From contig NZ_CP088285.1 in NCBI RefSeq assembly GCF_011516645.4, forward strand, positions 3,242,501 to 3,306,500: 64,000 nucleotides of DNA, written 5' to 3'. A program made the translations under genes and the position numbers. The notes under the pieces were generated by a model. That model worked only from the letters and a program-made list of their open reading frames with translations, ran no database searches and was not told where the DNA came from. Shown here in pieces: positions 1-8,588 of the stretch. The stretch is from Bradyrhizobium septentrionale (GTDB lineage Bacteria > Pseudomonadota > Alphaproteobacteria > Rhizobiales > Xanthobacteraceae). Within the stretch, counting starts at the first letter, position 1; every line of letters starts with the position of its first letter.

Positions 1-43
1 CACCTTGCCCAACCTTTCCTGTGGCCACTCCAAATGACCAAGC

Positions 44-57
44 TTGATGTAGATCAA
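44..57. promoter_or_regulatory. FNR/FixK-type box upstream of glsB-like gene
   Basis: The 14-mer TTGATGTAGATCAA has perfect TTGAT and ATCAA half-sites around a GTAG core, which matches the FNR/FixK/CRP-class palindrome. Its centre lies about 70 bp before the ATG at 120. That leaves room for a class II promoter with its start near 92. Regulation by low oxygen is inferred. Confidence 0.65.
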
Positions 58-119
58 CGCGGGAAAAACTGGCGCCGGTCAATTCCGACAGTCTGTTGCT
101 GAAGCTGCGGGGTAAATCC

Positions 120-383
120 ATGAGCGTTATCTGGACGATTATTATTGGTTTTATTGTCGGAGTAATCGCCAAGTTCATCATGCCTGGCGACAAGTCGGAG
201 CCCAAGGGCTTCATCCTCACGGCCGTTCTGGGAATTGTCGGCGCGTTCGTAGCGACCTACCTTGGCCAGGCTGTTGGATGGTACGGGCCCGGGGAGAGCA
301 CAGGCTTCATCGGTGCCGTTGTCGGCTCGATCATTCTGCTGCTTCTTTACGGCCTCGTGACGGGTCGCCAAGGGCGCGCTTGA
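120..383 (+). CDS. GlsB/YeaQ/YmgE family stress-response membrane protein
   Basis: This 87-residue protein is almost entirely hydrophobic, with three predicted membrane helices separated by short loops. That is the usual size and pattern of the GlsB/YeaQ/YmgE (transglycosylase-associated) family. A conserved-looking MPGD loop follows helix 1 and a small cytoplasmic RQGRA tail ends it. I chose the ATG at 120 because the in-frame TTG 24 bases earlier would add a polar stretch untypical of the family. Members are small inner-membrane proteins linked to general stress or acid resistance, with unknown molecular action. The FNR/FixK-type box upstream suggests induction under low oxygen. No operon partner is visible, because the next gene runs on the other strand. 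Confidence 0.85.
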   Translation: MSVIWTIIIGFIVGVIAKFIMPGDKSEPKGFILTAVLGIVGAFVATYLGQAVGWYGPGESTGFIGAVVGSIILLLLYGLVTGRQGRA

Positions 384-442
384 TTGATTGGCCATCGGTG
401 GTCGTCGATACGGGCCGGCGATCAATGCCTCGCGGCTGGCCG

Positions 443-1345
443 CTACCCCTCGGAGGGATCGCGGAACTCGCCGATCTTGCGGACTGCGACGTCGATCGAC
501 ATCCCCAGATAGTCTTTCGCATCGCCAATCCACGAACCAGCCAGCGGGATCGCCTGACCTGGATGGCGAGCGATCGCCACCGGGATCAGATCAAATCCGG
601 CACTGATGCTGTTGGTCGGATCGTAATCCAGCCAACCGGCGCCGGGAAGAAACACTTGCAGCCAGGCATGCGTTGCGCCGGAGCCGGTCATGCCAACGGC
701 GCCACCATCCAAGGCTGCATCATAGAGGTAGCCGCTGACGAAGCGCGCCGCGAACCCGAGCCGGCGCAAGGTCTCGATCATCAGCCAGGCAAAGTCCCGG
801 CAGGTGCCAGATCTTTTGTGGAGAGTATCGGAAGGCGATTGCGTCCCCTCAGTATCCCTCGCGCAATAGCTGAAGGAGCGAATCGAGCTGAGCATGCGCT
901 GCAAAACATCGATGGTTTGATCCTGATCACCCGCAACGAAATTCTTGGTCCATGCCGCCACGCTGCCGTCGGGATCCTCGGCATGAGGACGCAGATAGCC
1001 AGCGAGGTCGGTCCACTCATCCGGGGTGTATTGTACGGGCACCTCATCGGCCCGAGACTCGAGAGGAAACGCCTCTATTCCCTTTACGCCGAAGTAGACT
1101 CCCCGAACCTGGAACGCAATTTTGAGTTCGCTGGACGGCTCGCTGAAATCCATCACCGTTATGGCGTTGGTCCGGGAGTCGGTAACCCAGCGGATCGTTG
1201 AGGGCACGCTGGTCTCTACCGACCAGCTCAGCAACCGCGCGGAGGCGCCGCGTCGCGGCAGGAACATAGCTCGATGGGTACCGAAGGTGACAGGCGTAGC
1301 GTATCGGTAGGTGGTGGTATGGCTTATTTCGCCAAGCATCGCCAT
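443..1345 (-). CDS. Transglutaminase-like cysteine protease family protein
   Basis: This 300-residue cytoplasmic-looking protein has the bacterial transglutaminase-like layout. An N-terminal beta-sandwich domain (about residues 1-90, starting with HTTTYRY) precedes a transglutaminase core. The expected catalytic triad is visible: Cys182 in SGTCRDFAW, His226 in ATHAWLQV and Asp242 in DYDPTN. Family members are probably peptidases or amidases rather than true cross-linkers, and the substrate here is unknown. The start at 1345 is supported by a GGGAGAAGG sequence just upstream; ATG 1339 is an alternative. An FNR/FixK-type box lies about 125 bp upstream on the same side. The gene stands alone and converges on the glsB-like gene. 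Confidence 0.85.
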   Translation of the reverse strand: MAMLGEISHTTTYRYATPVTFGTHRAMFLPRRGASARLLSWSVETSVPSTIRWVTDSRTNAITVMDFSEPSSELKIAFQVRGVYFGVKGIEAFPLESRADEVPVQYTPDEWTDLAGYLRPHAEDPDGSVAAWTKNFVAGDQDQTIDVLQRMLSSIRSFSYCARDTEGTQSPSDTLHKRSGTCRDFAWLMIETLRRLGFAARFVSGYLYDAALDGGAVGMTGSGATHAWLQVFLPGAGWLDYDPTNSISAGFDLIPVAIARHPGQAIPLAGSWIGDAKDYLGMSIDVAVRKIGEFRDPSEG

Positions 1346-1464
1346 ACGAGCCTTCTCCCGGTTGGACTGCCGCGTCGAGGAAGAACAAAGATCGGGTTAT
1401 CGCGTGGCCGAAACAGTGGAGTGCGCCGCTAACCGAACTTGATGCAGAAGAACGGAGGTTGATA

Positions 1465-1478
1465 TTGATCTAGGTCAA
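1465..1478. promoter_or_regulatory. Second FNR/FixK-type box
   Basis: TTGATCTAGGTCAA differs from the perfect palindrome TTGATCTAGATCAA at one base. It lies about 120-130 bp upstream of the transglutaminase-like start at 1345, which it may control. No plus-strand gene starts within a kilobase downstream. Confidence 0.5.
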
Positions 1479-1589
1479 CACGCCTCGTTACGCGGAATTG
1501 AGTGCGCGGACGGTACCCCTGGTTTCCTCCACTTGCTCGGTCGACTGCCGCCACCGGGTCACAAGGCGAAATAGGCTAGCGTCGCCAGG

Positions 1590-2088
1590 GTATCAGGCTG
1601 CGACAAATTAACCCGACGGGCAAATTTCCGCTTCGCGTTTCACCCAACTCAGATGTTCAATATGTCCGTCTCACCCGATCGAGGGGCGGATCGCGATCGT
1701 CACGAACGCGGTGTGAGATGCGGTGGACGCCGATTGCGCGACTGACGAGAGCGCACGAAGCGGACGGTGAAGTCGTGTGGTCCTGACGCCCTAGTGGTAG
1801 GTGTCTTTTCACAATGCGCTAACGCGTCTTGCGAAGGCGGTGACAAGCAAGCCCAGTCTCGCCGGGGAGAGCACGAAGTAAGCCGTAACCCATCGCGCAG
1901 GGAAAGCCGGGTTGTTTCCGGTTACACCTGTGGTCCTACCCCCGAGCTTTCTATTTTTTGCTCGGGGCCCATGGGTGCGATCGGCACCCGGCGTTCCCTG
2001 CGCCCTCTGCGAGAGGAGGGCGGAACGAAGAGCAAAGCTCGGACGAATCATGTCGCGAGAACGCGAGGCTATGTCCCCATCCACACCT
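1590..2088. repeat. Degenerate long Bradyrhizobium-type dispersed repeat; no convincing gene
   Basis: The stretch contains phrases I recognise as recurring many times in Bradyrhizobium genomes, such as the run around 1650-1690 and the block GAGAGCACGAAGTAAGCC at 1867. Reading frames exist on both strands but have no start context or domain, so I treat them as spurious. A hairpin occurs near 1940-1970, where CCCCGAGC pairs with GCTCGGGG across a T-rich loop. Recognition rests on memory of the sequence, not on a search. The remainder of the 1346-2482 gap holds the regulatory box and two palindromic repeats. Confidence 0.5.
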
Positions 2089-2260
2089 GTCATCGTCCGG
2101 CTTGACCGGGCGATCCAGTACGCCGCGGCCCCTCGGCTCACGCACCAGCGTCTCTGGAATACTGGGGATCGCCCGGTCCCGTCTACGCCAAGGCTTCGAC
2201 GAGGCCACGAATCCCAGGCACGCCGAAGCTTTAGCGAAGGCGGCAAGCCGGGCGATGACA
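2089..2260. repeat. Palindromic repeat, family C
   Basis: It opens with GTCATCGTCCGGCTTGACC and closes with GCCGGGCGATGAC, giving long-range complementary ends. The interior shares the GCGATCCAGTA, CCGCGGC and CTGGAATACTGG blocks with the elements at 12305 and 18870. Confidence 0.7.
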
Positions 2261-2305
2261 CCGAACAAGCTGTTTGACAGGTTGAAATCGAGAACCATCC
2301 TCATC

Positions 2306-2426
2306 GTCGTCCTGGCGAAAGCCAGGACCCATTACCCCAGCCGCTCGCTATTGCGCGACGCTGGGGCCGCGACCCCTTTCACAACTATCGCCTGTGCTTA
2401 TTGGTCCTGGCTTTCGCCAGGACGAC
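2306..2426. repeat. Palindromic repeat, family A
   Basis: The ends GTCGTCCTGGCGAAAGCCAGG and its complement near 2405-2426 form nested hairpins. The interior contains a GCGACGCTGGGGCC block shared with the element at 59258. Related copies lie at 38365, 40760, 59258 and 62026. Confidence 0.75.
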
Positions 2427-2482
2427 GCGGGGAGGGCGGGACGCCCAATCTTTCCCGCGTCGCGTGGAGCCATCCCGTGCGC

Positions 2483-3724
2483 TCACGCCTTCTGCTTCGC
2501 CGCGGCCTTCGCGAGATCGGGTGCATTCACAGCCGGAATCGCAACACGGCCGGTGCCGGTGTGCTGAAGGGCGGCGGCGGCCTTGTCGTTCTGCATGATC
2601 TTGGCCATCACCGCCTGGCCGGCGCGCTCGAACACGGCACGGTTGTCGATCAGGAACTGGCGCGACTTGCGCAAGCCGTCGATATAGCCGTTGATCTCCG
2701 GCACGACATAGCGTGCGACCATGTCCCAGCTGCGGCGGGTGTTTTCCGGATTGGCCCAGTCATGCGCGAAGCCGACGATGGTGCCGACGCCGCCGGAGAC
2801 ATCGACCAGGTTCTTGATCATCTTCACGAGATCATCCGGCGTGCCGATGGTGGACGCTGCGCCCTCGACGAAGGCGGTCTTGTCGACCGCCTCATCCGGC
2901 GAGGCGAACGCGGTCAGGCCCGGCCGCATCAACGTGCCGACATTATATTCGTTGTGCCAGCGCATCAGGCCGGCGCCGGCCTCGCGCCGCGCCTGCTCGC
3001 GGGTCTCGGCGATGTGCCACGACAGCAGCACGCGCCAGTTGGCACGGCTCACCGTGGTGCCGGCCTTCGCGGCGGCGTCCTCGGCGAATTGCCATTGCTG
3101 TGGCAGCGCCATCAGGCCCTGGGTCGACATCGAGCCCAGCGAGATGATGCCGATGCCGTACTTGCCGGCGAGCGTCATGCCCGACGGCGAGATCTGCGAC
3201 GCCACCACGAACGGCATGTCCTCCTGCAGCGGCAGGATCTGCAGCGCCGCGTCGTGCATCTCGAACCAGTCGGTCTTGGCGGTGACGCGCTCGCCGTTGA
3301 ACAGGCGGCGGATCACCGCGATCGCCTCGTCCTGGCGATCGCGCTGGGTCATCGGGTCGATGCCGAGCGTGTGGGCGTCGGAGGCCAGTGCGCCCGGGCC
3401 GGAGCCGAAGATGGCGCGGCCACCGGTCATGTGGTCGAGCTGCACCATGCGCTGCGCGACGTTGAAGGGGTGGTGATAGGGCAGCGAGATCACGCCGGTG
3501 CCGAGCTTGATGCGCTTGGTGCGCTCGCCGGCGGCGGCCAGGAACATTTCCGGCGAGGCGATCGTCTCCCAGCCCGAAGAATGGTGCTCGCCGCACCAGA
3601 ACTCGTCGTAACCGAGCGCGTCGAGCTGTTCGACGAAATCGAGGTCGCGGCGGAATTGCAGCATCGGATGCTCGCCGATCGGATGATGCGGGGCGAGGAA
3701 GGCTCCGAACTTGAGGCGCGCCAT
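2483..3724 (-). CDS. LLM class flavin-dependent oxidoreductase (luciferase-like monooxygenase)
   Basis: This 413-residue protein has the luciferase-like monooxygenase fold signature. It starts with KFGAFLAPHHP, followed by a region with DFVEQLDALGYDEFWCGEHH (about 30-50). The GTGVISLPYHHPFNVAQR block and a GRAIFGSGPG loop come next. Such enzymes use reduced FMN or F420 to oxidise small organic substrates; the substrate cannot be read from sequence. The C-terminus beyond residue 350 is Ala/Lys-rich and probably flexible. I placed the start at 3724 because GGAGAG stands upstream at good spacing and the encoded N-terminus matches the family. Upstream in-frame extensions look like non-coding sequence. 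It is divergent from the transporter fusion at 3973. Confidence 0.9.
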   Translation of the reverse strand: MARLKFGAFLAPHHPIGEHPMLQFRRDLDFVEQLDALGYDEFWCGEHHSSGWETIASPEMFLAAAGERTKRIKLGTGVISLPYHHPFNVAQRMVQLDHMTGGRAIFGSGPGALASDAHTLGIDPMTQRDRQDEAIAVIRRLFNGERVTAKTDWFEMHDAALQILPLQEDMPFVVASQISPSGMTLAGKYGIGIISLGSMSTQGLMALPQQWQFAEDAAAKAGTTVSRANWRVLLSWHIAETREQARREAGAGLMRWHNEYNVGTLMRPGLTAFASPDEAVDKTAFVEGAASTIGTPDDLVKMIKNLVDVSGGVGTIVGFAHDWANPENTRRSWDMVARYVVPEINGYIDGLRKSRQFLIDNRAVFERAGQAVMAKIMQNDKAAAALQHTGTGRVAIPAVNAPDLAKAAAKQKA

Positions 3725-3972
3725 AGGTCGTTCTCTCCGGACTATTGTTATCGGGGCTTTCCGCCAACCTACGGGGTGGCCCGGGGCAAGGCAATGCTCC
3801 GAGGCTGCGGCGCTCGCATGGTTGTTGCGCAATTCGGCGGCGATTGCCGCCATCCGGAATGTTTCCCAGCGCATCAACGCAAATTGCCGTCGACGCTGCG
3901 GATCGGCGGGAGAGCCATGGATGAACCAACGCCTACCTCCGAGGTAATCGAAGGGATGACCGGAATCTGCTG

Positions 3973-6810
3973 ATGTCGGCCGCAATCTCATTTCGGGCAG
4001 GACCGCACCACATGCACCAGATCGTCGTGACGCGCGCGGAAACCTCCCGCCGCTGGTGGGTGCTGGCGATCGTGGTGTCAGCGCAATTCATGTTCGGCGT
4101 CGATGCTTTCATCGTCAACGTTGCGATCCCGACGATCGCGGCCGAGCTGCATGCAACGCCGGCGCAAATCGAGGCGGTGATCGCGATCTATTTGATCGCC
4201 TACGCCACGCTGGTGGTCACCGGCGGCCGGCTCGGCGATATCTACGGCGCGAGGGACGTGTTCATCGCCGGCGTCGCGGGCTTCTCGGCGACGTCGCTGT
4301 GGTGCGGTCTCGCGCAATCCGGGCCGGAGCTGATTCTGGCCCGGCTCGCGCAGGGCGCAACCGCCGCGCTGATGGTGCCGCAGGTGCTGGCGACGCTGCA
4401 TCTGTTGTTCTCCGACGCTGCCCGCGCGCGGGCCTTCGGTATCTACGGCATCGTGCTGGGGCTCGCCGGCGTGACCGGATTCGCGCTCGGCGGCGCGCTG
4501 GTGACGCTCGATCTCGCGGGCCTCGGCTGGCGCGCGGTGTTCTTCGTCAACGTGCCGTTCGGGGTCGTCATCATCGCAGCAGCGCTGAAGATCATGCCGA
4601 TCGCGCCGCGCCGCGCCGGCACCCGGCTCGATCTTCCCGGCGCGATCGTGCTGTTTGTGGGCTTGCTGTGCCTGATCGGCCCGCTGCTGTTCGGTCACGA
4701 TCTGAACTGGACGCCGTGGCTGTGGCTGGTGATGGCGGCGGGCGTTGCCGTGATCGCGGCCTTCGTGCGGCTCGAGCGCAGCGTCGCGCGCCGTGGCGGC
4801 ATGCCTCTGATCGATCTGTCGCTGCTGTCGGATTTGGCCTTCATGCGCGGCCTGGTCGCGGTGTTCTGCTTCTTCTTCGCAAATCTGTCCTTCTATCTGG
4901 TCATGACCATGTTCATGCAGAAGGGCTTGCGGATTCCGCCGTTGCAGGCCGGGCTGGTGTTCGTGCCGCTGGCGCTGACCTTCGTGATCGCCTCGCGTCA
5001 CGGCGCTGTGCGCGCCCGGTATCGCGGCACGCTGGTGCTGATCGAGGGCTGCGCTGTGCAGATTGTGGGACTCGCCGTGCTCATCGCGACGGTTGAGGTG
5101 ATCGCAGCGCCATCGGCGCTGTTGCTCGCGCTGGTGCTGATGATCTTTGGTTACGGTCAGGGGCTGGTGATGGCGCCACTGTCGAGTGCGGTGCTGTCGA
5201 GCGTGAAGCCCGCAAGCGCCGGTGCCGGCTCCGGCATGTACGGCACGACGACGCAGATCGGCAACGCGGCCGGCGTCGCCGCGATCGGTGCGGTCTTCTT
5301 CGCCGTCGAGAGCGCAACATCAGCACGTCTGGCGCTGTTTACGGCATGCGCATTGTTTGTGCTGTCGGTCATTATTTCAGCCGCATTTCTGTCATGGATG
5401 CGCCGCGCGACAGCACGAATCCTTGGAGGTTTGGCGCGCTTTTTCGAAAAGTTCATGCTCAAACAAGGTGCTACGGCAACTATTCATCGCGCTTCACCAT
5501 CTGATCACGCGTTAACGCCGATTCTCACAATTCCGCAGGGGAAGGACAGCGCACGGTCTTTTCATTTCGCAGTGCAGCAATTATCTGATCGGGTGACACA
5601 GAAGAATGAATCACCTCAGGAGTTGCTGTTGTCTCTGGTCAACAACGTCGAATTCTTGCGTCATCTTCCGAAGATGAACGCGTTCAGCGGTCTCGGCGCG
5701 CTCGCGCCGGCCGTGCCGACGGCGCTCGTCGAGACGACCGAATTCGGCGTCAACCCCGGCGATCTCAGGATGTTCTCGTTCGTGCCCGCGCAGCTCGCGC
5801 GGTCGCCCGCGCTCGTCGTGGTGCTGCATGGCTGCGGCCAGACCGCCGCGTCCTACGATCTCGGTGCCGGCTGGTCGGCGCTGGCGGCGCATTACGGCTT
5901 TGCGCTGCTGATGCCGGAGCAGCAGGCCGCCAACAACGGCAACACCTGCTTCAACTGGTTCAATCCGCAGGACATCGCGCGCGGGCAGGGCGAGGCCTCC
6001 TCGATCAGGCAGATGGTCGCGCATATGCTCGGCGCGCATGAGATCGACCCGCGTCGCATCTATGTGACGGGACTGTCCGCCGGCGGCGCGATGGCCTCGG
6101 TCATGCTCGCGACCTATCCGGAAGTGTTCGCAGGCGGCGCCATCGTTGCCGGCCTGCCGTACGGCGTCGCCACCGATCTGCGCGAGGCGCTGCATGCGAT
6201 GATGCATGCGAGCGCGCTGTCCGCGCCCGAGCTCGGCGGTCTCGTGCGCAATGCGTCCACGCATAGCGGCGCATGGCCGAAAATTTCGGTGTGGCACGGC
6301 AGCGCCGACCGCACCGTCAGTCCTGCCAATGCCGATGCGATCGTCCGGCAGTGGCTCGACGTTCACGGCCTGCCGTTGGCCGCAATGTCGAAGTCGGATG
6401 TCGACGGCCATCCCCGCGAGGTCTGGTGGAACGCCGATGGCGAAACGCTGGTCGAATCCTTCAGCATCACCGCCATGGCGCATGGCACGCCGCTTGGGCT
6501 TGCCGACAATGACGAGCGCTATGGCGTGGAAGGCGCGTTCCTGATCGAGGCCGGAATCTCCTCGTCCTATCATATCGCGAGCTTCTTCGGCCTGACCGAC
6601 AAGGTCCGTCAGCCGCATATCGCGCCGACCGGAATCCCGCTTGAACGCGCCGACACGATTTCGATGACGATACCGGTGCCTGCCGAAGCGCCCGAGGTCG
6701 CATCCGGTCGCAAGAGCGACCGGCCGCGTAAGCGGAGCAGCAAGAGCGTCGACGTCGGCGCGGTCATCACCCGGGCGCTGACGGCCGCGGGGCTGATGAA
6801 ACAGCCCTGA
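3973..6810 (+). CDS. DHA2-type MFS transporter fused in frame to PHB depolymerase-type esterase
   Basis: One uninterrupted frame of 945 codons joins two normally separate proteins. Residues 20-490 are a drug:H+ antiporter-2 type MFS permease with about 14 membrane helices and the helix-1 motif DAFIVNVAIP. Residues from about 575 form an alpha/beta hydrolase of the PHB-depolymerase esterase family: oxyanion loop LHGCGQ, lipase box GLSAGG with nucleophile Ser702, and a late SVWHGSADRTVSP block. Between them, about 80 codons have low third-position GC and no domain, like a former spacer without a stop. An internal TTG at 5629 with AGGAG upstream could start the esterase alone. With 14 helices the C-terminus would be cytoplasmic, where PHB granules are. 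ATG 4012 is an alternative first start. True fusion, lost stop or sequence error cannot be separated here. Confidence 0.75.
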   Translation: MSAAISFRAGPHHMHQIVVTRAETSRRWWVLAIVVSAQFMFGVDAFIVNVAIPTIAAELHATPAQIEAVIAIYLIAYATLVVTGGRLGDIYGARDVFIAGVAGFSATSLWCGLAQSGPELILARLAQGATAALMVPQVLATLHLLFSDAARARAFGIYGIVLGLAGVTGFALGGALVTLDLAGLGWRAVFFVNVPFGVVIIAAALKIMPIAPRRAGTRLDLPGAIVLFVGLLCLIGPLLFGHDLNWTPWLWLVMAAGVAVIAAFVRLERSVARRGGMPLIDLSLLSDLAFMRGLVAVFCFFFANLSFYLVMTMFMQKGLRIPPLQAGLVFVPLALTFVIASRHGAVRARYRGTLVLIEGCAVQIVGLAVLIATVEVIAAPSALLLALVLMIFGYGQGLVMAPLSSAVLSSVKPASAGAGSGMYGTTTQIGNAAGVAAIGAVFFAVESATSARLALFTACALFVLSVIISAAFLSWMRRATARILGGLARFFEKFMLKQGATATIHRASPSDHALTPILTIPQGKDSARSFHFAVQQLSDRVTQKNESPQELLLSLVNNVEFLRHLPKMNAFSGLGALAPAVPTALVETTEFGVNPGDLRMFSFVPAQLARSPALVVVLHGCGQTAASYDLGAGWSALAAHYGFALLMPEQQAANNGNTCFNWFNPQDIARGQGEASSIRQMVAHMLGAHEIDPRRIYVTGLSAGGAMASVMLATYPEVFAGGAIVAGLPYGVATDLREALHAMMHASALSAPELGGLVRNASTHSGAWPKISVWHGSADRTVSPANADAIVRQWLDVHGLPLAAMSKSDVDGHPREVWWNADGETLVESFSITAMAHGTPLGLADNDERYGVEGAFLIEAGISSSYHIASFFGLTDKVRQPHIAPTGIPLERADTISMTIPVPAEAPEVASGRKSDRPRKRSSKSVDVGAVITRALTAAGLMKQP
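5618..5631 (+). promoter_or_regulatory. Internal Shine-Dalgarno plus TTG start for the esterase half
   Basis: AGGAG at 5618-5622 stands six bases before TTG 5629-5631, in frame with the esterase. Initiation here would give a 393-residue PHB-depolymerase-type protein beginning SLVNNVEFLRHLPKMN, which looks like a natural N-terminus of this family. It suggests the esterase was, or still is, separately translated. Confidence 0.45.
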
Positions 6811-6830
6811 GATATCCGCGCCTCGCGCGC

Positions 6831-7499
6831 CTACATCTCGCCGGTCAGGAACGGGTTCGTCATCCGCTCCTGGCCGATGCTCGATCCCGCGCCGTGGCCG
6901 CAGATGAAGCCGACATCGTCGCCGAGCGGCAGCAGCTTCTCCTTGATCGACTGGATCAGCGTCGGATGGCTGCCGCCGGGCAGATCGGTGCGCCCGACCG
7001 AGCCGGCAAACAGCACGTCGCCGACATGGGCGAAGCGCAGGTCCTTGTTGAAGAACACCACGCTGCCCGGCGAATGGCCGGGGCAGTGCAGGATGTCGAA
7101 GGTGAGGTCGCCGATCGAGACCTGATCGCCCTCGTCGAGCCAGCGATCCGGACCGAAATTGCGCACCCCGGTGATGCCGAAGCGCTCGCCGCTCGAGACC
7201 ACATTGTCGAGCAGATATTTGTCGGCGATATGCGGGCCCTCGATCTTGACCTGCAGCGCATCGCGCAAGTCTGCGGCGCCGCCGACATGGTCGATATGGC
7301 CATGGGTCAGCCAGATCTTCTCGACCGTCACGCCGGTCTGCTTGATCGCGGCCTGGATCTTCGGCACGTCGCCGCCGGGGTCGATCACCACGGCCTTCTT
7401 GGTCGGCTCGTGCCAGATGATGGTGCAGTTCTGCTCGAACAGCGTCACCGGCACGATGATCGCGCCGGCCTTCGGTTTGGTTTCGGTTGTCTCGGTCAT
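6831..7499 (-). CDS. MBL-fold metallo-hydrolase (glyoxalase II / YcbL-like)
   Basis: This protein of about 222 residues carries the metallo-beta-lactamase signature THGHIDH (His66, His68, Asp70, His71). Further metal-site residues occur in CPGHSPGSV, HVGDVLF and CGHGAGS. Length and motif order match the short glyoxalase II-like YcbL group, which hydrolyses thioesters in the cytoplasm and binds two zinc ions. Whether it cleaves S-lactoylglutathione or another thioester is not shown by sequence. ATG 7499 gives the start TETTETKPK; ATG 7511 would add four residues, and neither has a strong ribosome site. It converges on the transporter-esterase gene with a 20-bp gap. Confidence 0.88.
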   Translation of the reverse strand: MTETTETKPKAGAIIVPVTLFEQNCTIIWHEPTKKAVVIDPGGDVPKIQAAIKQTGVTVEKIWLTHGHIDHVGGAADLRDALQVKIEGPHIADKYLLDNVVSSGERFGITGVRNFGPDRWLDEGDQVSIGDLTFDILHCPGHSPGSVVFFNKDLRFAHVGDVLFAGSVGRTDLPGGSHPTLIQSIKEKLLPLGDDVGFICGHGAGSSIGQERMTNPFLTGEM

Positions 7500-7673
7500 G
7501 GGGGGCACCATAGGCTACCGGGAAACGCCGTCAACACGCACCGGAAATGCATCTGCCCCGGCGTGTGATCCCAAAATGGACCGTGATAAGGTCACCTCCA
7601 GCAGCGCACATCGAGAGCGGGCCGGTATGCGGCTGCTCTCGCGCATGAGTTAGTCCTCGCAGTCCGGAACTCC

Positions 7674-8486
7674 ATGACCCAGGCTCCCAACTCGCCGCTC
7701 GGCGGACCCCGGACCACCGCCCGCGCCTTCTTCGTCGCGGACCGCATCAACACGTCCGGCCTCGAGCGCGGCGACGTGCTGGCCACCACACCCTTGGCAT
7801 TTCGCGTCAATGACAATGGTGTGGCGATCCTGTTCCGCTACGGCGTCGTCGTCCTGATCGGCCTCAATGCGCTGGAGGAGGATGAATTCCTGCGCAGCCT
7901 GCAGTCGCGCATGACCGGCCTGTTCACGCGGCGCGAGGAGGAGATCGCGATCATCGAGCTCGCCGCCGAGAAGGAGGATCAGATTCCGCCGGGCGGCCCG
8001 ATCTATCTGCAAAGCCTGTCGCCGGAGCGGCTGATCCTGGTCGGCGAGGCGCTGGCCAAGAGCGTGGTGCTGGCGCGGCATGAGCGCGAGGTCCGGGCCG
8101 TCTTCGACACGACCGAGCCGTTGGCGCGCGAGCTCGCCAAGGGCGGGCGGGTCCATCGCGGCCGCGTCGCGATCCTCAAGCACATCGGCAACGCGCTGTT
8201 GGTGCGGCATCGCGTGGCCGGCCCGGTCGAAGTGTCGGAGAAGCCCGACATCCTCTGGGACAAGCCACAGCTCGAGCGGCTCTATGCCCGGCTCGAGGAC
8301 GAATATGAATTGAAAGAGCGTGCGGAATCGCTCAATCGCAAGCTTGCGGTGGTTGCCGAGACCGCGCAGGTGCTGACCGATATCATCGATACCAGCCGCT
8401 CGCTGCGACTGGAGCTGATCATCGTCTTCCTGATCCTGTTCGAGGTGCTGATCACGATCTATCAGCTCGCAATCGCCCGGCACTGA
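7674..8486 (+). CDS. RMD1/YagE (DUF155) family protein
   Basis: The 270-residue product matches the DUF155/RMD1 family known from mitochondria and many bacteria. It has an N-terminal mixed alpha/beta region (FFVADRINTSGLERGD, about 19-34), a helical acidic middle, and a conserved C-terminal part. That part has WDKPQLERLYARLEDEYEL and a paired helix ending in one hydrophobic segment (about 245-265, LIIVFLILFEVLITIYQLA). One C-terminal membrane anchor with the bulk in the cytoplasm is predicted. Yeast relatives act in sporulation and mitochondrial organisation; the bacterial role is unknown. It sits alone between a divergent hydrolase gene and a glucosidase gene. Confidence 0.85.
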   Translation: MTQAPNSPLGGPRTTARAFFVADRINTSGLERGDVLATTPLAFRVNDNGVAILFRYGVVVLIGLNALEEDEFLRSLQSRMTGLFTRREEEIAIIELAAEKEDQIPPGGPIYLQSLSPERLILVGEALAKSVVLARHEREVRAVFDTTEPLARELAKGGRVHRGRVAILKHIGNALLVRHRVAGPVEVSEKPDILWDKPQLERLYARLEDEYELKERAESLNRKLAVVAETAQVLTDIIDTSRSLRLELIIVFLILFEVLITIYQLAIARH

Positions 8487-8588
8487 CGCGCTGCAGCGCC
8501 ATTTTTCCGTACTGAATTGTGCGCCATCCCTGAACCGATGGGCGGCTCCGGGGACACGGGGCCGGACCACGAGCGAGGGGGGAGCGGG

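Noticed and set aside
278..1201. Long plus-strand frame across the transglutaminase gene
   Set aside because: It is opposite a gene with a full catalytic triad and good codon use; its own product lacks any domain.
1958..3973. 671-codon plus-strand frame
   Set aside because: It runs through repeats and antisense to the flavin oxidoreductase, giving Arg/His/Gly-rich shadow protein.
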